Notes: generated by a model not told the origin, from the letters alone. Numbered from the stretch's first letter, positions 1 to 7,770 are shown. The stretch is DNA of 64,000 nt from CAYQQR01 sp964420035 (GCA_964420035.1 CAYQQR010000004.1:48422-112421); one strand, 5' to 3'. Numbers and translations are program-made.

Positions 1-740
1 CCGGTCATTGCACTGCTCTCATCTGAAGTCAGGAACAATATTACATCAGAGACTTCCCGTGGGGTAACAAAACGTTTCATAGGTACGTTCTCCCATTCCT
101 TGTGCATGTCCTCATGGGATTTTTTTTCCACCCTGGCATGCATTTCAACGATCTGTTCAATGCGGTCTCCTTCTATGGGACCCGGGCAGACTGCATTAAC
201 ACGAATATTATGATCTACAAGTTCAAGTGCCAGGGTTTGCGTAAATCCAAGCAGTGCCCACTTACTGCATACATAATCCGAGCGAAGGGGCAAACCTCTT
301 TTTCCAACGTTACTGGACATGTTCACAATTTTACCTTCTCCATTCTTTATTAGAAATGGTATTAGTTCCCGGCAGACCATCATGGTGCCGGTAAGATTTA
401 CTTTTAAGGTGTATTCCCAATCATAGAGTTTCATGTCTTTAACAAGACTGACCTTGCCGTTGAAACCCGCATTGTTGACCAGAATATCCAATTTTCCGTT
501 TAGTTTATTGCCAGCCTCTTTTGCCATTTTCTTGACTTCATCCTCTTTGCTTATATCACAGATTAAGTAATCACAACTACCACCTTTATCTATGATCAGT
601 TTCATTGTTTCATCCGGTTTTCTGCGATTTACCAGTAACACAAATGCCCCTTCCCTGGCAAAGCCAACAGCAATTTTTCTTCCTACACCTTCCGATGAAC
701 CGGTAACAATCACCTTCTTTTCTGCAAATCTTTTTTTCAT
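1..740 (-). CDS. SDR family NAD(P)-dependent oxidoreductase (3' end outside window)
   Basis: A classical short-chain dehydrogenase read on the minus strand from the ATG at 740, open to the left edge. Visible motifs are the cofactor loop TGSSEGVG at residues 13-20, NNAG at 89-92, the catalytic serine region NMSS at 140-143, and YVCSK with Tyr156 and Lys160, then CPGP near 185-188. Members of this family are about 250-265 aa, so only roughly the last 15 residues are missing. It starts 8 nt after the stop of the enolase-superfamily dehydratase, so the two are probably co-transcribed. With that dehydratase and an RhaT-type permease it could be a sugar 1-dehydrogenase or a keto-deoxy-sugar-acid dehydrogenase of a non-phosphorylative L-rhamnose or L-fucose route. 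The family is certain; the substrate is inference. Confidence 0.85.
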   Translation of the reverse strand, partial: MKKRFAEKKVIVTGSSEGVGRKIAVGFAREGAFVLLVNRRKPDETMKLIIDKGGSCDYLICDISKEDEVKKMAKEAGNKLNGKLDILVNNAGFNGKVSLVKDMKLYDWEYTLKVNLTGTMMVCRELIPFLIKNGEGKIVNMSSNVGKRGLPLRSDYVCSKWALLGFTQTLALELVDHNIRVNAVCPGPIEGDRIEQIVEMHARVEKKSHEDMHKEWENVPMKRFVTPREVSDVILFLTSDESSAMT

Positions 741-748
741 GGTTTTAT

Positions 749-1948
749 TTAAATTAAATGTTTTTGCATCCGACCCGGCTTGGTTAGATATTTTTCCAAA
801 ACCTTCATATCCAGGTCAATTCCCAGTCCAGGTCCATCCGGCACTTTCACAAAACCATCTTCTACACAAAAACCCTGAACCAGTAACTTGTCCCTTAAGG
901 GATTAAAATTTCTGTCATATTCGATCATAGGAGAATTCTCAGGTGCTATAGGAAATGCTGTCGGAGGAACCGGTGGTAAAGCGGCACAGAACTGCAATGC
1001 TGCAGCCAATGCAATACCGCTGCCCCAGCAATGAGGTATGAGTTGAACATGATGGGAAGAAGCCAGGGCCTCAATTCTCCTGACCTCAGTAAAACCTCCT
1101 GCACAACCAATGTTGGGTTGGATAATATCCAGACAGTCGTTCTTGAGCAATTCAAGATACCCAAATCGGGTAAATTCATTTTCTCCGGCAGCAATGGCCA
1201 TGTTTAAAGATTCCCTCAGTTTTTTATAGCCATACAAATCCTCCGGTAAAACGGGTTCTTCAAAAAAGAAAATATTATACTCTTCGAGATTCTTCCCGAT
1301 TCTTTTTGCTGTATGATAATTGTAAGCATGATTTGCATCCACCATTAGGAGCGGTTCCGGCCCAACAGCTTCCCTGATTTGGGCAATTCGCTCCGTATCT
1401 TCTTCAACATGCAGTAATCCTATTTTGCACTTCATTGCAGAAAATCCATCATCCATATGACGTTTTGCCTCTTCCTTAAGCTCGCCAAGACCTTTTTTAT
1501 AGTTACCAACATCTTCTCTCCTGTAATAACATCCTGTTGCATAAGCCTTTATACGGTCCCTGAATGATCCGCCCAGTAGTTCATATATAGGTTTATTATA
1601 ATGTTTGCCGGCAATATCCCATAATGCCATATCCAATCCGCTCATGGCTTCAATCCCGGTCGTCTTCCTGCCAAAATCCCTTATGTATCCGAACATGTCT
1701 TCCCACAAGACAGTAGTATTCAGGGGATTCTTATCTGCTAATCGCGGAGCTAATATAGACTTAACAAAAGTTTCTACCGGCTCTCCCGGACCGTATTGTC
1801 CGCATTCACCATAACCACTGATACCTATATCTGTATTAATCCTTACGATCAATGAATTGCGCTCGGGAAATTCACATTGAGAAGAATAAAATCCGTCCTT
1901 CCCAAGCGGCACCTTTAGCAAGAAAGTATCTACGCTTGTAATTTTCAT
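749..1948 (-). CDS. Mandelate racemase/muconate lactonizing (enolase superfamily) sugar-acid dehydratase
   Basis: A 399-aa enolase-superfamily enzyme with the full active-site set in order: the K-x-K pair at Lys173/Lys175 (MKCKIG), metal ligands Asp204 (MVDAN), Glu230 (FFFEEP) and Glu256 (AAGEN), Asp274 (DIIQPN), and the general acid/base His306 (IPHCWGSG). K-x-K together with a C-terminal His is typical of sugar-acid dehydratases and racemases, which remove the alpha proton of an aldonate. The neighbouring RhaT-type permease and SDR suggest a deoxyhexonate (L-rhamnonate or L-fuconate) dehydratase, but the sequence alone does not fix the substrate. A TAATTTTG -7 box on the minus strand (2007-2000) and an 11-bp stem-loop lie just upstream. 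Confidence 0.87.
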   Translation of the reverse strand: MKITSVDTFLLKVPLGKDGFYSSQCEFPERNSLIVRINTDIGISGYGECGQYGPGEPVETFVKSILAPRLADKNPLNTTVLWEDMFGYIRDFGRKTTGIEAMSGLDMALWDIAGKHYNKPIYELLGGSFRDRIKAYATGCYYRREDVGNYKKGLGELKEEAKRHMDDGFSAMKCKIGLLHVEEDTERIAQIREAVGPEPLLMVDANHAYNYHTAKRIGKNLEEYNIFFFEEPVLPEDLYGYKKLRESLNMAIAAGENEFTRFGYLELLKNDCLDIIQPNIGCAGGFTEVRRIEALASSHHVQLIPHCWGSGIALAAALQFCAALPPVPPTAFPIAPENSPMIEYDRNFNPLRDKLLVQGFCVEDGFVKVPDGPGLGIDLDMKVLEKYLTKPGRMQKHLI

Positions 1949-1970
1949 GATAGAAAGGTTATTGATAAAC

Positions 1971-1995
1971 TACCTCGCGGCAGAGCCACGAGGTA
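1971..1995 (-). other. Stem-loop with UCU triloop upstream of the dehydratase gene
   Basis: Two 11-nt arms (TACCTCGCGGC and GCCACGAGGTA on plus) flank an AGA triloop, which reads UCU on the minus strand. The one plus-strand mismatch becomes a G-U wobble on the minus-strand RNA, the transcribed strand, so all 11 pairs form there. It would sit at or very near the 5' end of the dehydratase transcript predicted from the -7 box at 2000-2007. Confidence 0.6.
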
Positions 1996-1999
1996 TTAA

Positions 2000-2007
2000 C
2001 AAAATTA
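2000..2007 (-). promoter_or_regulatory. Candidate -7 box (TAATTTTG)
   Basis: The plus strand reads CAAAATTA, which is TAATTTTG on minus and matches the Bacteroidota -7 consensus TAnnTTTG exactly. It lies 52 nt upstream of the dehydratase ATG. No convincing TTG -33 box is found at the expected distance, so it may be a weak or activator-dependent secondary promoter inside the lacI-rhaT-dehydratase-SDR cluster. Confidence 0.35.
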
Positions 2008-2018
2008 ATACTTCTTCT

Positions 2019-2033
2019 CGAAGCAGAGCTTCG
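2019..2033 (-). other. Stem-loop with UCU triloop downstream of rhaT
   Basis: Perfect arms CGAAGC and GCTTCG flank an AGA triloop (UCU on minus), and the stem can extend by two more pairs. It lies between the rhaT stop (2054) and the dehydratase promoter region. There is no U-run after it, so it is more likely an mRNA 3'-end stabiliser or a dispersed repeat hairpin than a classical terminator. Confidence 0.5.
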
Positions 2034-2053
2034 GGGAACTAACCCCATAGAGA

Positions 2054-3085
2054 TTAGAGATATAAATTGGATAAACTAACCAGTACTATAGCTATGATCA
2101 ATATGCCAATGCCCTTATAAAGCTTTACGAATGCTTTTCGTCTGACATTCTGCCATTCGCCGCTCATGACCCCAAGAATATTGGCCGACATAATGGTTGC
2201 CGCCATAAACAAGGGCCAGCCCACAATCGGTCCGATACCCACCAGATACAATGCTATGGCTACGGTATATAAAACCATTCCCACCATGAACAGAACAGCC
2301 ATCAGGATACCCAAACCGGAGTTCCTTGAGAAATTCCCCTTGAAAAAATTGGAAAAGGATTTATTCTTCAGAAAAAGATAAATGCAATAAAGGGTGTTAA
2401 CAATGAATCCCCCGATGAAATAAGGATACAACTGTGCATATCCAACATTATAAGGAGCAACCGTACCCAATTCTCTTACATGCTGCGAGATAGGCTGACC
2501 AAAGAATACGGCAAAATTTGTAGCCGGACAGAATATTGCTGCTACCAGGCAAACGATCAATCCAACCCGGAATGACACTTTTTTCATTAGGCGCTGGACA
2601 TCCAAGCCTTCTTGATCGGTATCCCTAATCCTGCCTGCTGCGGAAACCTGGACAACACCAATTATAAGTACCAATAAACCTACTACAAGAAAAATAAAAG
2701 CCTTTGGTGAAAAGCTTCCCTGGGGTAGGAAGAGTATCGGGAACAAAGTCCCGAATGCCGCATTCAATGCAGTTATTATGGCAATTCCAAGTGCCATACC
2801 AAGATATTCTGCTCCCAATCCAAATAAGATCACTCCGATACCCCAGGCAATTCCGGAAAGAAAAACCAACCATAAGGTAAGTGTGTCCGTTTCACGGTAA
2901 ATTTCGATCAATCTGGGTGTAGTTGCGAATGTCAGAATGGTTGGCAGTATAAGACAACAAAAAATGGTGAAAACGAACCAGCCATTTTCCCATTTCCAGT
3001 TCTTCATTAATTTCAGAGGATACACAAATGCTCCCTGAATGCCCCCTCCAAGGATTGCAAGTACTAATCCTAAGATTACTTTCAT
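2054..3085 (-). CDS. rhaT: L-rhamnose-proton symporter (RhaT family)
   Basis: A 343-aa, very hydrophobic inner-membrane protein with about ten transmembrane segments and the characteristic RhaT start (LGLVLAILGGGIQGAFVYPLK), close in length to the 344 aa of E. coli RhaT. The family imports L-rhamnose with protons. In Bacteroidota such permeases also occur beside other deoxy-sugar or uronate genes, so the ligand here is probable rather than certain. It follows the lacI gene by about 45 nt on the same strand and precedes the dehydratase gene. A palindrome with a central CG (3102-3115) in the lacI-rhaT spacer could be the site through which the LacI protein controls it. Confidence 0.88.
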   Translation of the reverse strand: MKVILGLVLAILGGGIQGAFVYPLKLMKNWKWENGWFVFTIFCCLILPTILTFATTPRLIEIYRETDTLTLWLVFLSGIAWGIGVILFGLGAEYLGMALGIAIITALNAAFGTLFPILFLPQGSFSPKAFIFLVVGLLVLIIGVVQVSAAGRIRDTDQEGLDVQRLMKKVSFRVGLIVCLVAAIFCPATNFAVFFGQPISQHVRELGTVAPYNVGYAQLYPYFIGGFIVNTLYCIYLFLKNKSFSNFFKGNFSRNSGLGILMAVLFMVGMVLYTVAIALYLVGIGPIVGWPLFMAATIMSANILGVMSGEWQNVRRKAFVKLYKGIGILIIAIVLVSLSNLYL

Positions 3086-3101
3086 GTTAGCTTGTTTTAA
3101 G

Positions 3102-3115
3102 TTACCCCGTGGTAA
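3102..3115. promoter_or_regulatory. Candidate LacI-family operator
   Basis: TTACCCCGTGGTAA is a near-perfect even palindrome with a central CG step, the usual form of LacI-family operators. It lies 17 nt upstream of the rhaT ATG. A related half-site, TTACCTCGTG, occurs at 4141-4150 directly upstream of the lacI start, so autoregulation is possible. This assignment rests on pattern only. Confidence 0.35.
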
Positions 3116-3130
3116 TTGTATTTTAAAATT

Positions 3131-4138
3131 TTATCTGCACGATTCGCGTATAATCACCTTAGGTTCAAGAACCACATGCTCTACCTTGTTTTTATCCTTG
3201 TCATTTATTTGTTTTATCAACAGTGCTAAGGTCTGCCTGGCAATTTCTTCATGAGGCAGGTCCACCGTTGTAAGTTTTGGATCTACCAATCTACCGAGTT
3301 CAAGATTACCGTATCCAATGACCCCAAGTTCATCCGGTATCTTGATCCCCAGTTCTTCCGATGCCTTGTAGACACAGTTGGCAATAGAATCATTAAAACA
3401 AAAAACAAGATCGGGCCTGTTCTTTGACTTTAATAGTCGTTTCGCATTCTCAAAGCGCAATTCCTCTGAAAAACCACCTTCAATGATCCAGTCGGGATTC
3501 GGCTGTATCGAATGAGCATTAAGTGCATCAAAAAAGCCGTTTCTCCGTTCCCTTCCAATGTTGATATTGCTGTATCCTGCCAGATGTGCAGGATTTTTGT
3601 ATCCTTTTGACAGAGCATAGGATACAATTTCCCGGGTTGCCCTTCTGTCATCGGTTGTCACATAACTAATTCTTTCGCTTTCAATGACCCTGTCAAAAAA
3701 TACGACAGGCATACCGCGTTCCATAAGAGATAAATAGAACTTGTTATCTACGGAGTCCTGCGATATGTTGGCAATGATCCCCTCAACCCGCATGGAGAGC
3801 AAAGTGTTGATATTCCTGATCTCATTGCTTTTCTCCTCGAATGAGATCATCGGGATTACATTGTAGCCATTTTCGACTGCATACTTATAGATCAGTTCAA
3901 CTAGAGATGAATGAAATGAGTGGGAGATTTTGGGAACGACCAGCCCAATTGTTTTTGTCTTGCGTGATGCAAGGTTCCTTGCATAAAAATTAGGAATATA
4001 ACCCATTTCTTCAGCCATTGCCCTGACCTTGTCCTTTGTTTCATTTGAAACCTTCGGATGATCCTGCAATGCCTTGGTTACGGTTTCCCTGGATACCTTG
4101 CAGGCTTTTGCAATATCGGCCTGTGTTATTTCCGGCAT
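3131..4138 (-). CDS. LacI family transcriptional regulator
   Basis: The start was set at 4138 (MPEITQADIAKACKVS), because a GAGGT ribosome-binding motif lies just upstream and longer forms add only AT-rich residues with no counterpart in the family. This gives 335 aa, the usual LacI length. The N-terminal helix-turn-helix (residues 4-50, ITQADIAKACKVSRETVTKAL) is followed by the hinge (ARNLASRKTKTIGLV) and a periplasmic-binding-protein-like sensor domain. Such proteins repress sugar genes until an inducer binds the C-terminal domain. As the first gene of the lacI-rhaT-dehydratase-SDR cluster it most likely senses the transported sugar or its aldonate. It is divergent from the aldo-keto reductase gene at 4302. 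Confidence 0.88.
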   Translation of the reverse strand: MPEITQADIAKACKVSRETVTKALQDHPKVSNETKDKVRAMAEEMGYIPNFYARNLASRKTKTIGLVVPKISHSFHSSLVELIYKYAVENGYNVIPMISFEEKSNEIRNINTLLSMRVEGIIANISQDSVDNKFYLSLMERGMPVVFFDRVIESERISYVTTDDRRATREIVSYALSKGYKNPAHLAGYSNINIGRERRNGFFDALNAHSIQPNPDWIIEGGFSEELRFENAKRLLKSKNRPDLVFCFNDSIANCVYKASEELGIKIPDELGVIGYGNLELGRLVDPKLTTVDLPHEEIARQTLALLIKQINDKDKNKVEHVVLEPKVIIRESCR

Positions 4139-4250
4139 AATTACCTCGTGTGAAATCTTTAGCAATAAACAAAGAATTAATTTTAATTCCAAAAGAATTT
4201 TGCAGAATTCAAAAAAATATAAACTGAAATTTAAAAACAATAAATTCCGG

Positions 4251-4298
4251 ATTGCGGATTGCGGATTTTTATCAATCTTGTAATCCGTAATCCGCAAT
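4251..4298 (+). other. Heptamer repeat and long stem-loop abutting the aldo-keto reductase start codon
   Basis: Left arm 4251-4267 (tandem ATTGCGG units) and right arm 4282-4298 pair over 17 positions with a single G-U wobble on the plus-strand RNA; the loop is 14 nt. The right arm ends 3 nt before the ATG at 4302, so folding would cover the ribosome-binding region. It may be a regulatory leader or simply a dispersed repeat inserted there. Confidence 0.5.
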
Positions 4299-4301
4299 AC
4301 T

Positions 4302-5297
4302 ATGAAAAACTACAAAGCTTCCGAGGACCGCTACGACAAAATGATCTTTAACCGGGTGGGGTTGAGCGGACTGAAACTGCCGGCCGTATCGCTGGGGCTG
4401 TGGCACAATTTCGGGGATATCGACGACATGGAAGAAGGCCGCAGGATCCTGCACAGGGCCTTCGACTCAGGTATCACCCATTTCGACCTCGCCAATAACT
4501 ACGGGACGCCTAATGGTTCGGCTGAAGAAAATTTCGGCAAGGTTCTCAACACGGAATTCAAACCATACCGCGACGAGATGATCATTTCCTCCAAGGCCGG
4601 CTATTACATGTGGCCAGGGCCTTATGGCGACTGGGGATCCCGGAAATACCTCATGGCCAGCATCGATCAGAGTCTGAAAAGACTTGGACTGGATTATGTC
4701 GACATCTTTTACCACCACCGGCCTGACCCGGATACCCCCCTGGAAGAAACCATGGGCGCCCTTCATTCTATTGTGGAAATGGGGAAGTCCCTGTATGTGG
4801 GCATATCCAATTATCCCCCTGAAAAAACAAGAGAGGCCGTCAAAATATTGCGGGAAATGGGAACCCCTTGCCTGATCCACCAGTTCAGGTACAGCATGTT
4901 TGAAAGGAAACCGGAAGCAGGACTTTTACAGGTTTTTGAAGAAACAGGGATCGGAGGGATCGCTTTTTCCGCACTGGCACAGGGCCTTCTTACGGATAAA
5001 TACCTGGAGGGGATCCCGAAAGGTTCCAGGGCCGACCAAAAGCATATTCCTTTTCTTACCAGCGACCATGTTACCCCCGAAATAATTGAAAAAGTCAGGA
5101 AACTTAATGAACTTGCAGAACAGCGCGGTCAGGAACTTTCCCAGATGGCTCTGGGCTGGGTGCTCCGGCAGCCAGCCGTTGCATCGGTACTGATCGGGGT
5201 CAGCAGCAACAAACAACTGGAAAAAAACCTGGCCTGCCTGGAGAATCCCGATTTTACCGAAGATGAATTGAAACAGATCAACAGGATACTCGAATAG
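4302..5297 (+). CDS. Aldo-keto reductase, YghZ/L-glyceraldehyde-3-phosphate reductase type
   Basis: A 331-aa TIM-barrel NADPH reductase that resembles E. coli YghZ along its whole length: SLGLWHNFG, ITHFDLANNYG, the loop MWPGPYG, GSRKYLMASIDQSLKRLGL and VGISNY all match. The catalytic tetrad is visible as Asp62, Tyr67, Lys98 and His139 (FYHHR). The family reduces small aldehydes such as L-glyceraldehyde 3-phosphate and methylglyoxal. Beside the L-rhamnose genes, a role in reducing lactaldehyde or clearing triose-derived aldehydes is reasonable inference. One nucleotide separates it from the following Gfo/Idh gene, so the two form an operon. Confidence 0.9.
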   Translation: MKNYKASEDRYDKMIFNRVGLSGLKLPAVSLGLWHNFGDIDDMEEGRRILHRAFDSGITHFDLANNYGTPNGSAEENFGKVLNTEFKPYRDEMIISSKAGYYMWPGPYGDWGSRKYLMASIDQSLKRLGLDYVDIFYHHRPDPDTPLEETMGALHSIVEMGKSLYVGISNYPPEKTREAVKILREMGTPCLIHQFRYSMFERKPEAGLLQVFEETGIGGIAFSALAQGLLTDKYLEGIPKGSRADQKHIPFLTSDHVTPEIIEKVRKLNELAEQRGQELSQMALGWVLRQPAVASVLIGVSSNKQLEKNLACLENPDFTEDELKQINRILE

Positions 5298-5298
5298 C

Positions 5299-6297
5299 AT
5301 GGAAAAAACTTTTGTTACCCACTGGGGCATCATCGGAGCCGGGCACATCGCGCGGAAATTCGCTGATGCCCTTTCTGCAGCACCCGGCGCCAAACTCCAT
5401 GCTATCGCTTCCCAGGATATCCAGCGGGCAGAAGCCTATGCTGAGGAATGTAATGTCCCCCATGCCGTGGGAAGCCACAAAGAGATCCTGGATATCCCTG
5501 AAATAGATATCGTCTATATAGCCACCACCCATAATTTCCATCACCGGGACAGCAAACTCTGCCTGGAAGCCGGGTTACCGGTATTGTGCGAAAAACCCTT
5601 TACCCTGAGACTGGACGAACTGGAAGACCTGGTGGACATTGCCCGCAGGAAAAAGCTCTTCCTGATGGAAGCTATGTGGACCCGCTTTTTACCGACCATC
5701 GACAAGGTACTGGAATTGATCCGTGAAGATAAACTGGGTAAGATCCAGGTAGTTCGGGCCGATTTCGGGATGCACCGGGAATTCGACCCGGAACACCGGC
5801 TCTTCAACAAGGCCCTGGGAGGAGGCAGCCTGATGGATATCGGGGTTTACCCCCTGTTCCTGGCCCTTTTGTTGAATGGTATGCCGCAAGAGGTGAATGC
5901 CGTGGCCCATTTCGGTCTGACCGGCGTGGATGAAAGCTGTGTGATGAACCTGAAACATCCCAATGGTGTGGTATCCGGACTGCAAACCACCTTCCTGGCC
6001 AATACCCCCTGCGAAGCGGAGATCTTCGGTGAAAAAGGAAGCATCAAGATCAATTCAAAATGGTATGCTCCCTCCTGTGTCACCTTTCATCCGAGAAAGG
6101 GCCAGGAACAGGAGTTCAAATTCGAATACCTGGGCAACGGCTATCACCTGGAAGCCATCGAAGCCATGGAATGCCTGAGAAAAGGAATGACAGAAAGCAA
6201 AAAACTTCCTTTATCCTTTTCCCTGGACCTCATGCGGCTGGTGGAAAAAGTCAAAAAAGAGATCAACCTGGAATATCATCCTGAAGAATTGATCTAA
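5299..6297 (+). CDS. Gfo/Idh/MocA family oxidoreductase
   Basis: A 332-aa two-domain dehydrogenase. The Rossmann motif GAGHIA is at residues 13-18 and the family signature CEKPF at 97-101 carries the conserved active-site lysine (Lys99). The C-terminal half has the usual substrate-domain sequence (GGGSLMDIGVYPL). It resembles the trans-dihydrodiol or 1,5-anhydro-sugar dehydrogenase-like branch of the family, which oxidises or reduces cyclic polyols and sugars with NAD(P). It is coupled to the aldo-keto reductase upstream and its stop codon overlaps the convergent rhaA stop by 4 nt. The substrate is unknown. Confidence 0.88.
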   Translation: MEKTFVTHWGIIGAGHIARKFADALSAAPGAKLHAIASQDIQRAEAYAEECNVPHAVGSHKEILDIPEIDIVYIATTHNFHHRDSKLCLEAGLPVLCEKPFTLRLDELEDLVDIARRKKLFLMEAMWTRFLPTIDKVLELIREDKLGKIQVVRADFGMHREFDPEHRLFNKALGGGSLMDIGVYPLFLALLLNGMPQEVNAVAHFGLTGVDESCVMNLKHPNGVVSGLQTTFLANTPCEAEIFGEKGSIKINSKWYAPSCVTFHPRKGQEQEFKFEYLGNGYHLEAIEAMECLRKGMTESKKLPLSFSLDLMRLVEKVKKEINLEYHPEELI

Positions 6298-7562
6298 CGT
6301 TTGGAAAGGACCTGTTTTTCATATTCCTGTATTACAGGGATATAGTCCGTGCCGGCAGGCACACCCTGCTGCAGGCAGAAACGATCCCATACCGCCCCGA
6401 AGGGCAACTTCTTGCCTTCCTCGTAAAGGGCGAGTTTTTCGAATCCCCGGCCCTTGTTCTCATGATCCCTTATCTCTTCAAGGGGTTCCAGCAGGGCCTG
6501 TAAAAACGAGATCTGGGTGGCCCGTGTACCGATCACATAAGCCCCGATGCGGTTAATGGAGGCATCGAAGAAATCCAGACCGATGTTTACCCGGCTCATT
6601 GCTCCCGACCGGACCAGCTCCCGCGTCAGGTCGTTGGTCCGGTCGTTCAGGGTGATCACATGATCGCTGTCCCATCGCACCCCCCTGGAAAAATGGAACA
6701 TCAGTTCGTCCGTGAATTGCAACAAAGCACTCACCTTGTCGGCAACCGACTCGGTAGGATGAAAATGCCCCATGTCAATACAGATCATCTTGTTCCGGGT
6801 AAAAGCATAACCCATGTAAAATTCATGGGAACCCACCACGAAAGCTTCACTGCCGATACCGAAGAGCTTTGATTCCAGGGAATCGATCATTTGATCCCGG
6901 GGCAGGTCCTTCCTGAAGATCTCATCAAGGGAGTTCTTCAGTATTTCCCGGTGTGTAAAACGATTCACCGTCTCGTCCTTGCTCCCGTCCGGGATCCAGA
7001 TATTATGAACACATCGCGATTGCAATTGCTTTCCCATTTCAGCGGCAATGCCCCTGCATCGCTGAACATGTTCTATCCAGAAAGAGCGAATTGCCTTATC
7101 CGGACTGGACAGGGTGAATCCCTCGTCGGCTTTGGGATGGGAAAAACAGGTACAGTTGAAGTCCAGTTTGAGGTCCTGCGCCCTGGCCCAATCGATCCAG
7201 GATTGGAAGTGCTTCGGCTCAATGGCATCCCGGTCCACAAAACGACCGCCGAAATCACCATAGCTGGCATGCAAATTAAAGCGGTGTTTACCCGGCAAAA
7301 GTTTACAGACCTGCTCCATATCCTGCCGGACTTCGTCGATGGTCCGAGCCTTCCCGGGATAATTTCCCGTAGCCTGGATCCCTCCGCCGGAGAGGGCTGC
7401 ATCAGGCCGCTCGAATCCGCCCACGTCGTCGGTCTGCCAGCAATGCAGCGAGATGGAGAGCTTTTCAAGCTGCTGAAGGGCTTTTTCGGTATCGACGCCG
7501 TGTTGGGCGTATTGTTCCTGAGCCAGGGCGTAGGCCTTTTCAATGTTAGTTTCTTGATTCAT
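6294..7562 (-). CDS. rhaA: L-rhamnose isomerase
   Basis: A 422-aa protein strongly like E. coli RhaA (419 aa): LSISLHCWQTDDVGGFE, GGGIQATGNYPGKAR, LFGIGSEAFVVGSHEFYMGY, DMGHFHPTE, WDSDHV and IGLDFFDASINRI are family hallmarks, and the last ones contain the metal-binding Glu/Asp/His set. It converts L-rhamnose to L-rhamnulose (EC 5.3.1.14) in the cytoplasm. The start at 7562 (MNQETN) was preferred to the upstream ATG at 7598 because it fits the family N-terminus. It is separated from rhaB by a 347-bp spacer with repeats and alternative hairpins, so it may be expressed from its own promoter or at a different level from rhaB and rhaD. Confidence 0.96.
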   Translation of the reverse strand: MNQETNIEKAYALAQEQYAQHGVDTEKALQQLEKLSISLHCWQTDDVGGFERPDAALSGGGIQATGNYPGKARTIDEVRQDMEQVCKLLPGKHRFNLHASYGDFGGRFVDRDAIEPKHFQSWIDWARAQDLKLDFNCTCFSHPKADEGFTLSSPDKAIRSFWIEHVQRCRGIAAEMGKQLQSRCVHNIWIPDGSKDETVNRFTHREILKNSLDEIFRKDLPRDQMIDSLESKLFGIGSEAFVVGSHEFYMGYAFTRNKMICIDMGHFHPTESVADKVSALLQFTDELMFHFSRGVRWDSDHVITLNDRTNDLTRELVRSGAMSRVNIGLDFFDASINRIGAYVIGTRATQISFLQALLEPLEEIRDHENKGRGFEKLALYEEGKKLPFGAVWDRFCLQQGVPAGTDYIPVIQEYEKQVLSKR

Positions 7563-7580
7563 GATTATTTGATTTTGTTT

Positions 7581-7770
7581 AATGTCGTTCCGCTTCACCC
7601 TCCGAAGCTTCAGCGAAGGAGGGCTTCGCTGTGGTTCCGCTGCGCTGTTGCTGTGTGTCTTAACGTCTCAATGTCTCATCGTCTCAATGTCCTGTATTTT
7701 GAACCACTTATCATGTACCGTCGTCCCTGCCTGCCGGCAAGGCAGGCGTTGTCTGTGGTCCGTGGTCTTT
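7581..7770 (-). repeat. Leader-type intergenic repeat, copy A
   Basis: On the minus strand this copy reads palindrome (CCTGCC..GGCAGG core), GACGACGGTAC, GGTTCAAAATACAGGACA, then 8-nt units of the form GAC(ATT or GAT)GA, then a GC-rich hairpin region up to about 20 nt before the rhaA ATG. A 33-nt stretch (7673-7705) is identical to 63045-63077 in inverse orientation. Both copies precede a start codon in the same sense. Confidence 0.75.
7598..7631 (-). promoter_or_regulatory. Two mutually exclusive hairpins in the rhaA leader
   Basis: Arms CAGCGAAG (7611-7618) and CTTCGCTG (7624-7631) form an 8-bp hairpin. Arms CCCTCC (7598-7603) and GGAGGG (7618-7623) form a competing 6-bp stem that uses the loop of the first. 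Competing stems within 40-70 nt of a start codon are a common layout for translational or transcriptional switches, but no ligand is suggested by the sequence. Confidence 0.4.
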
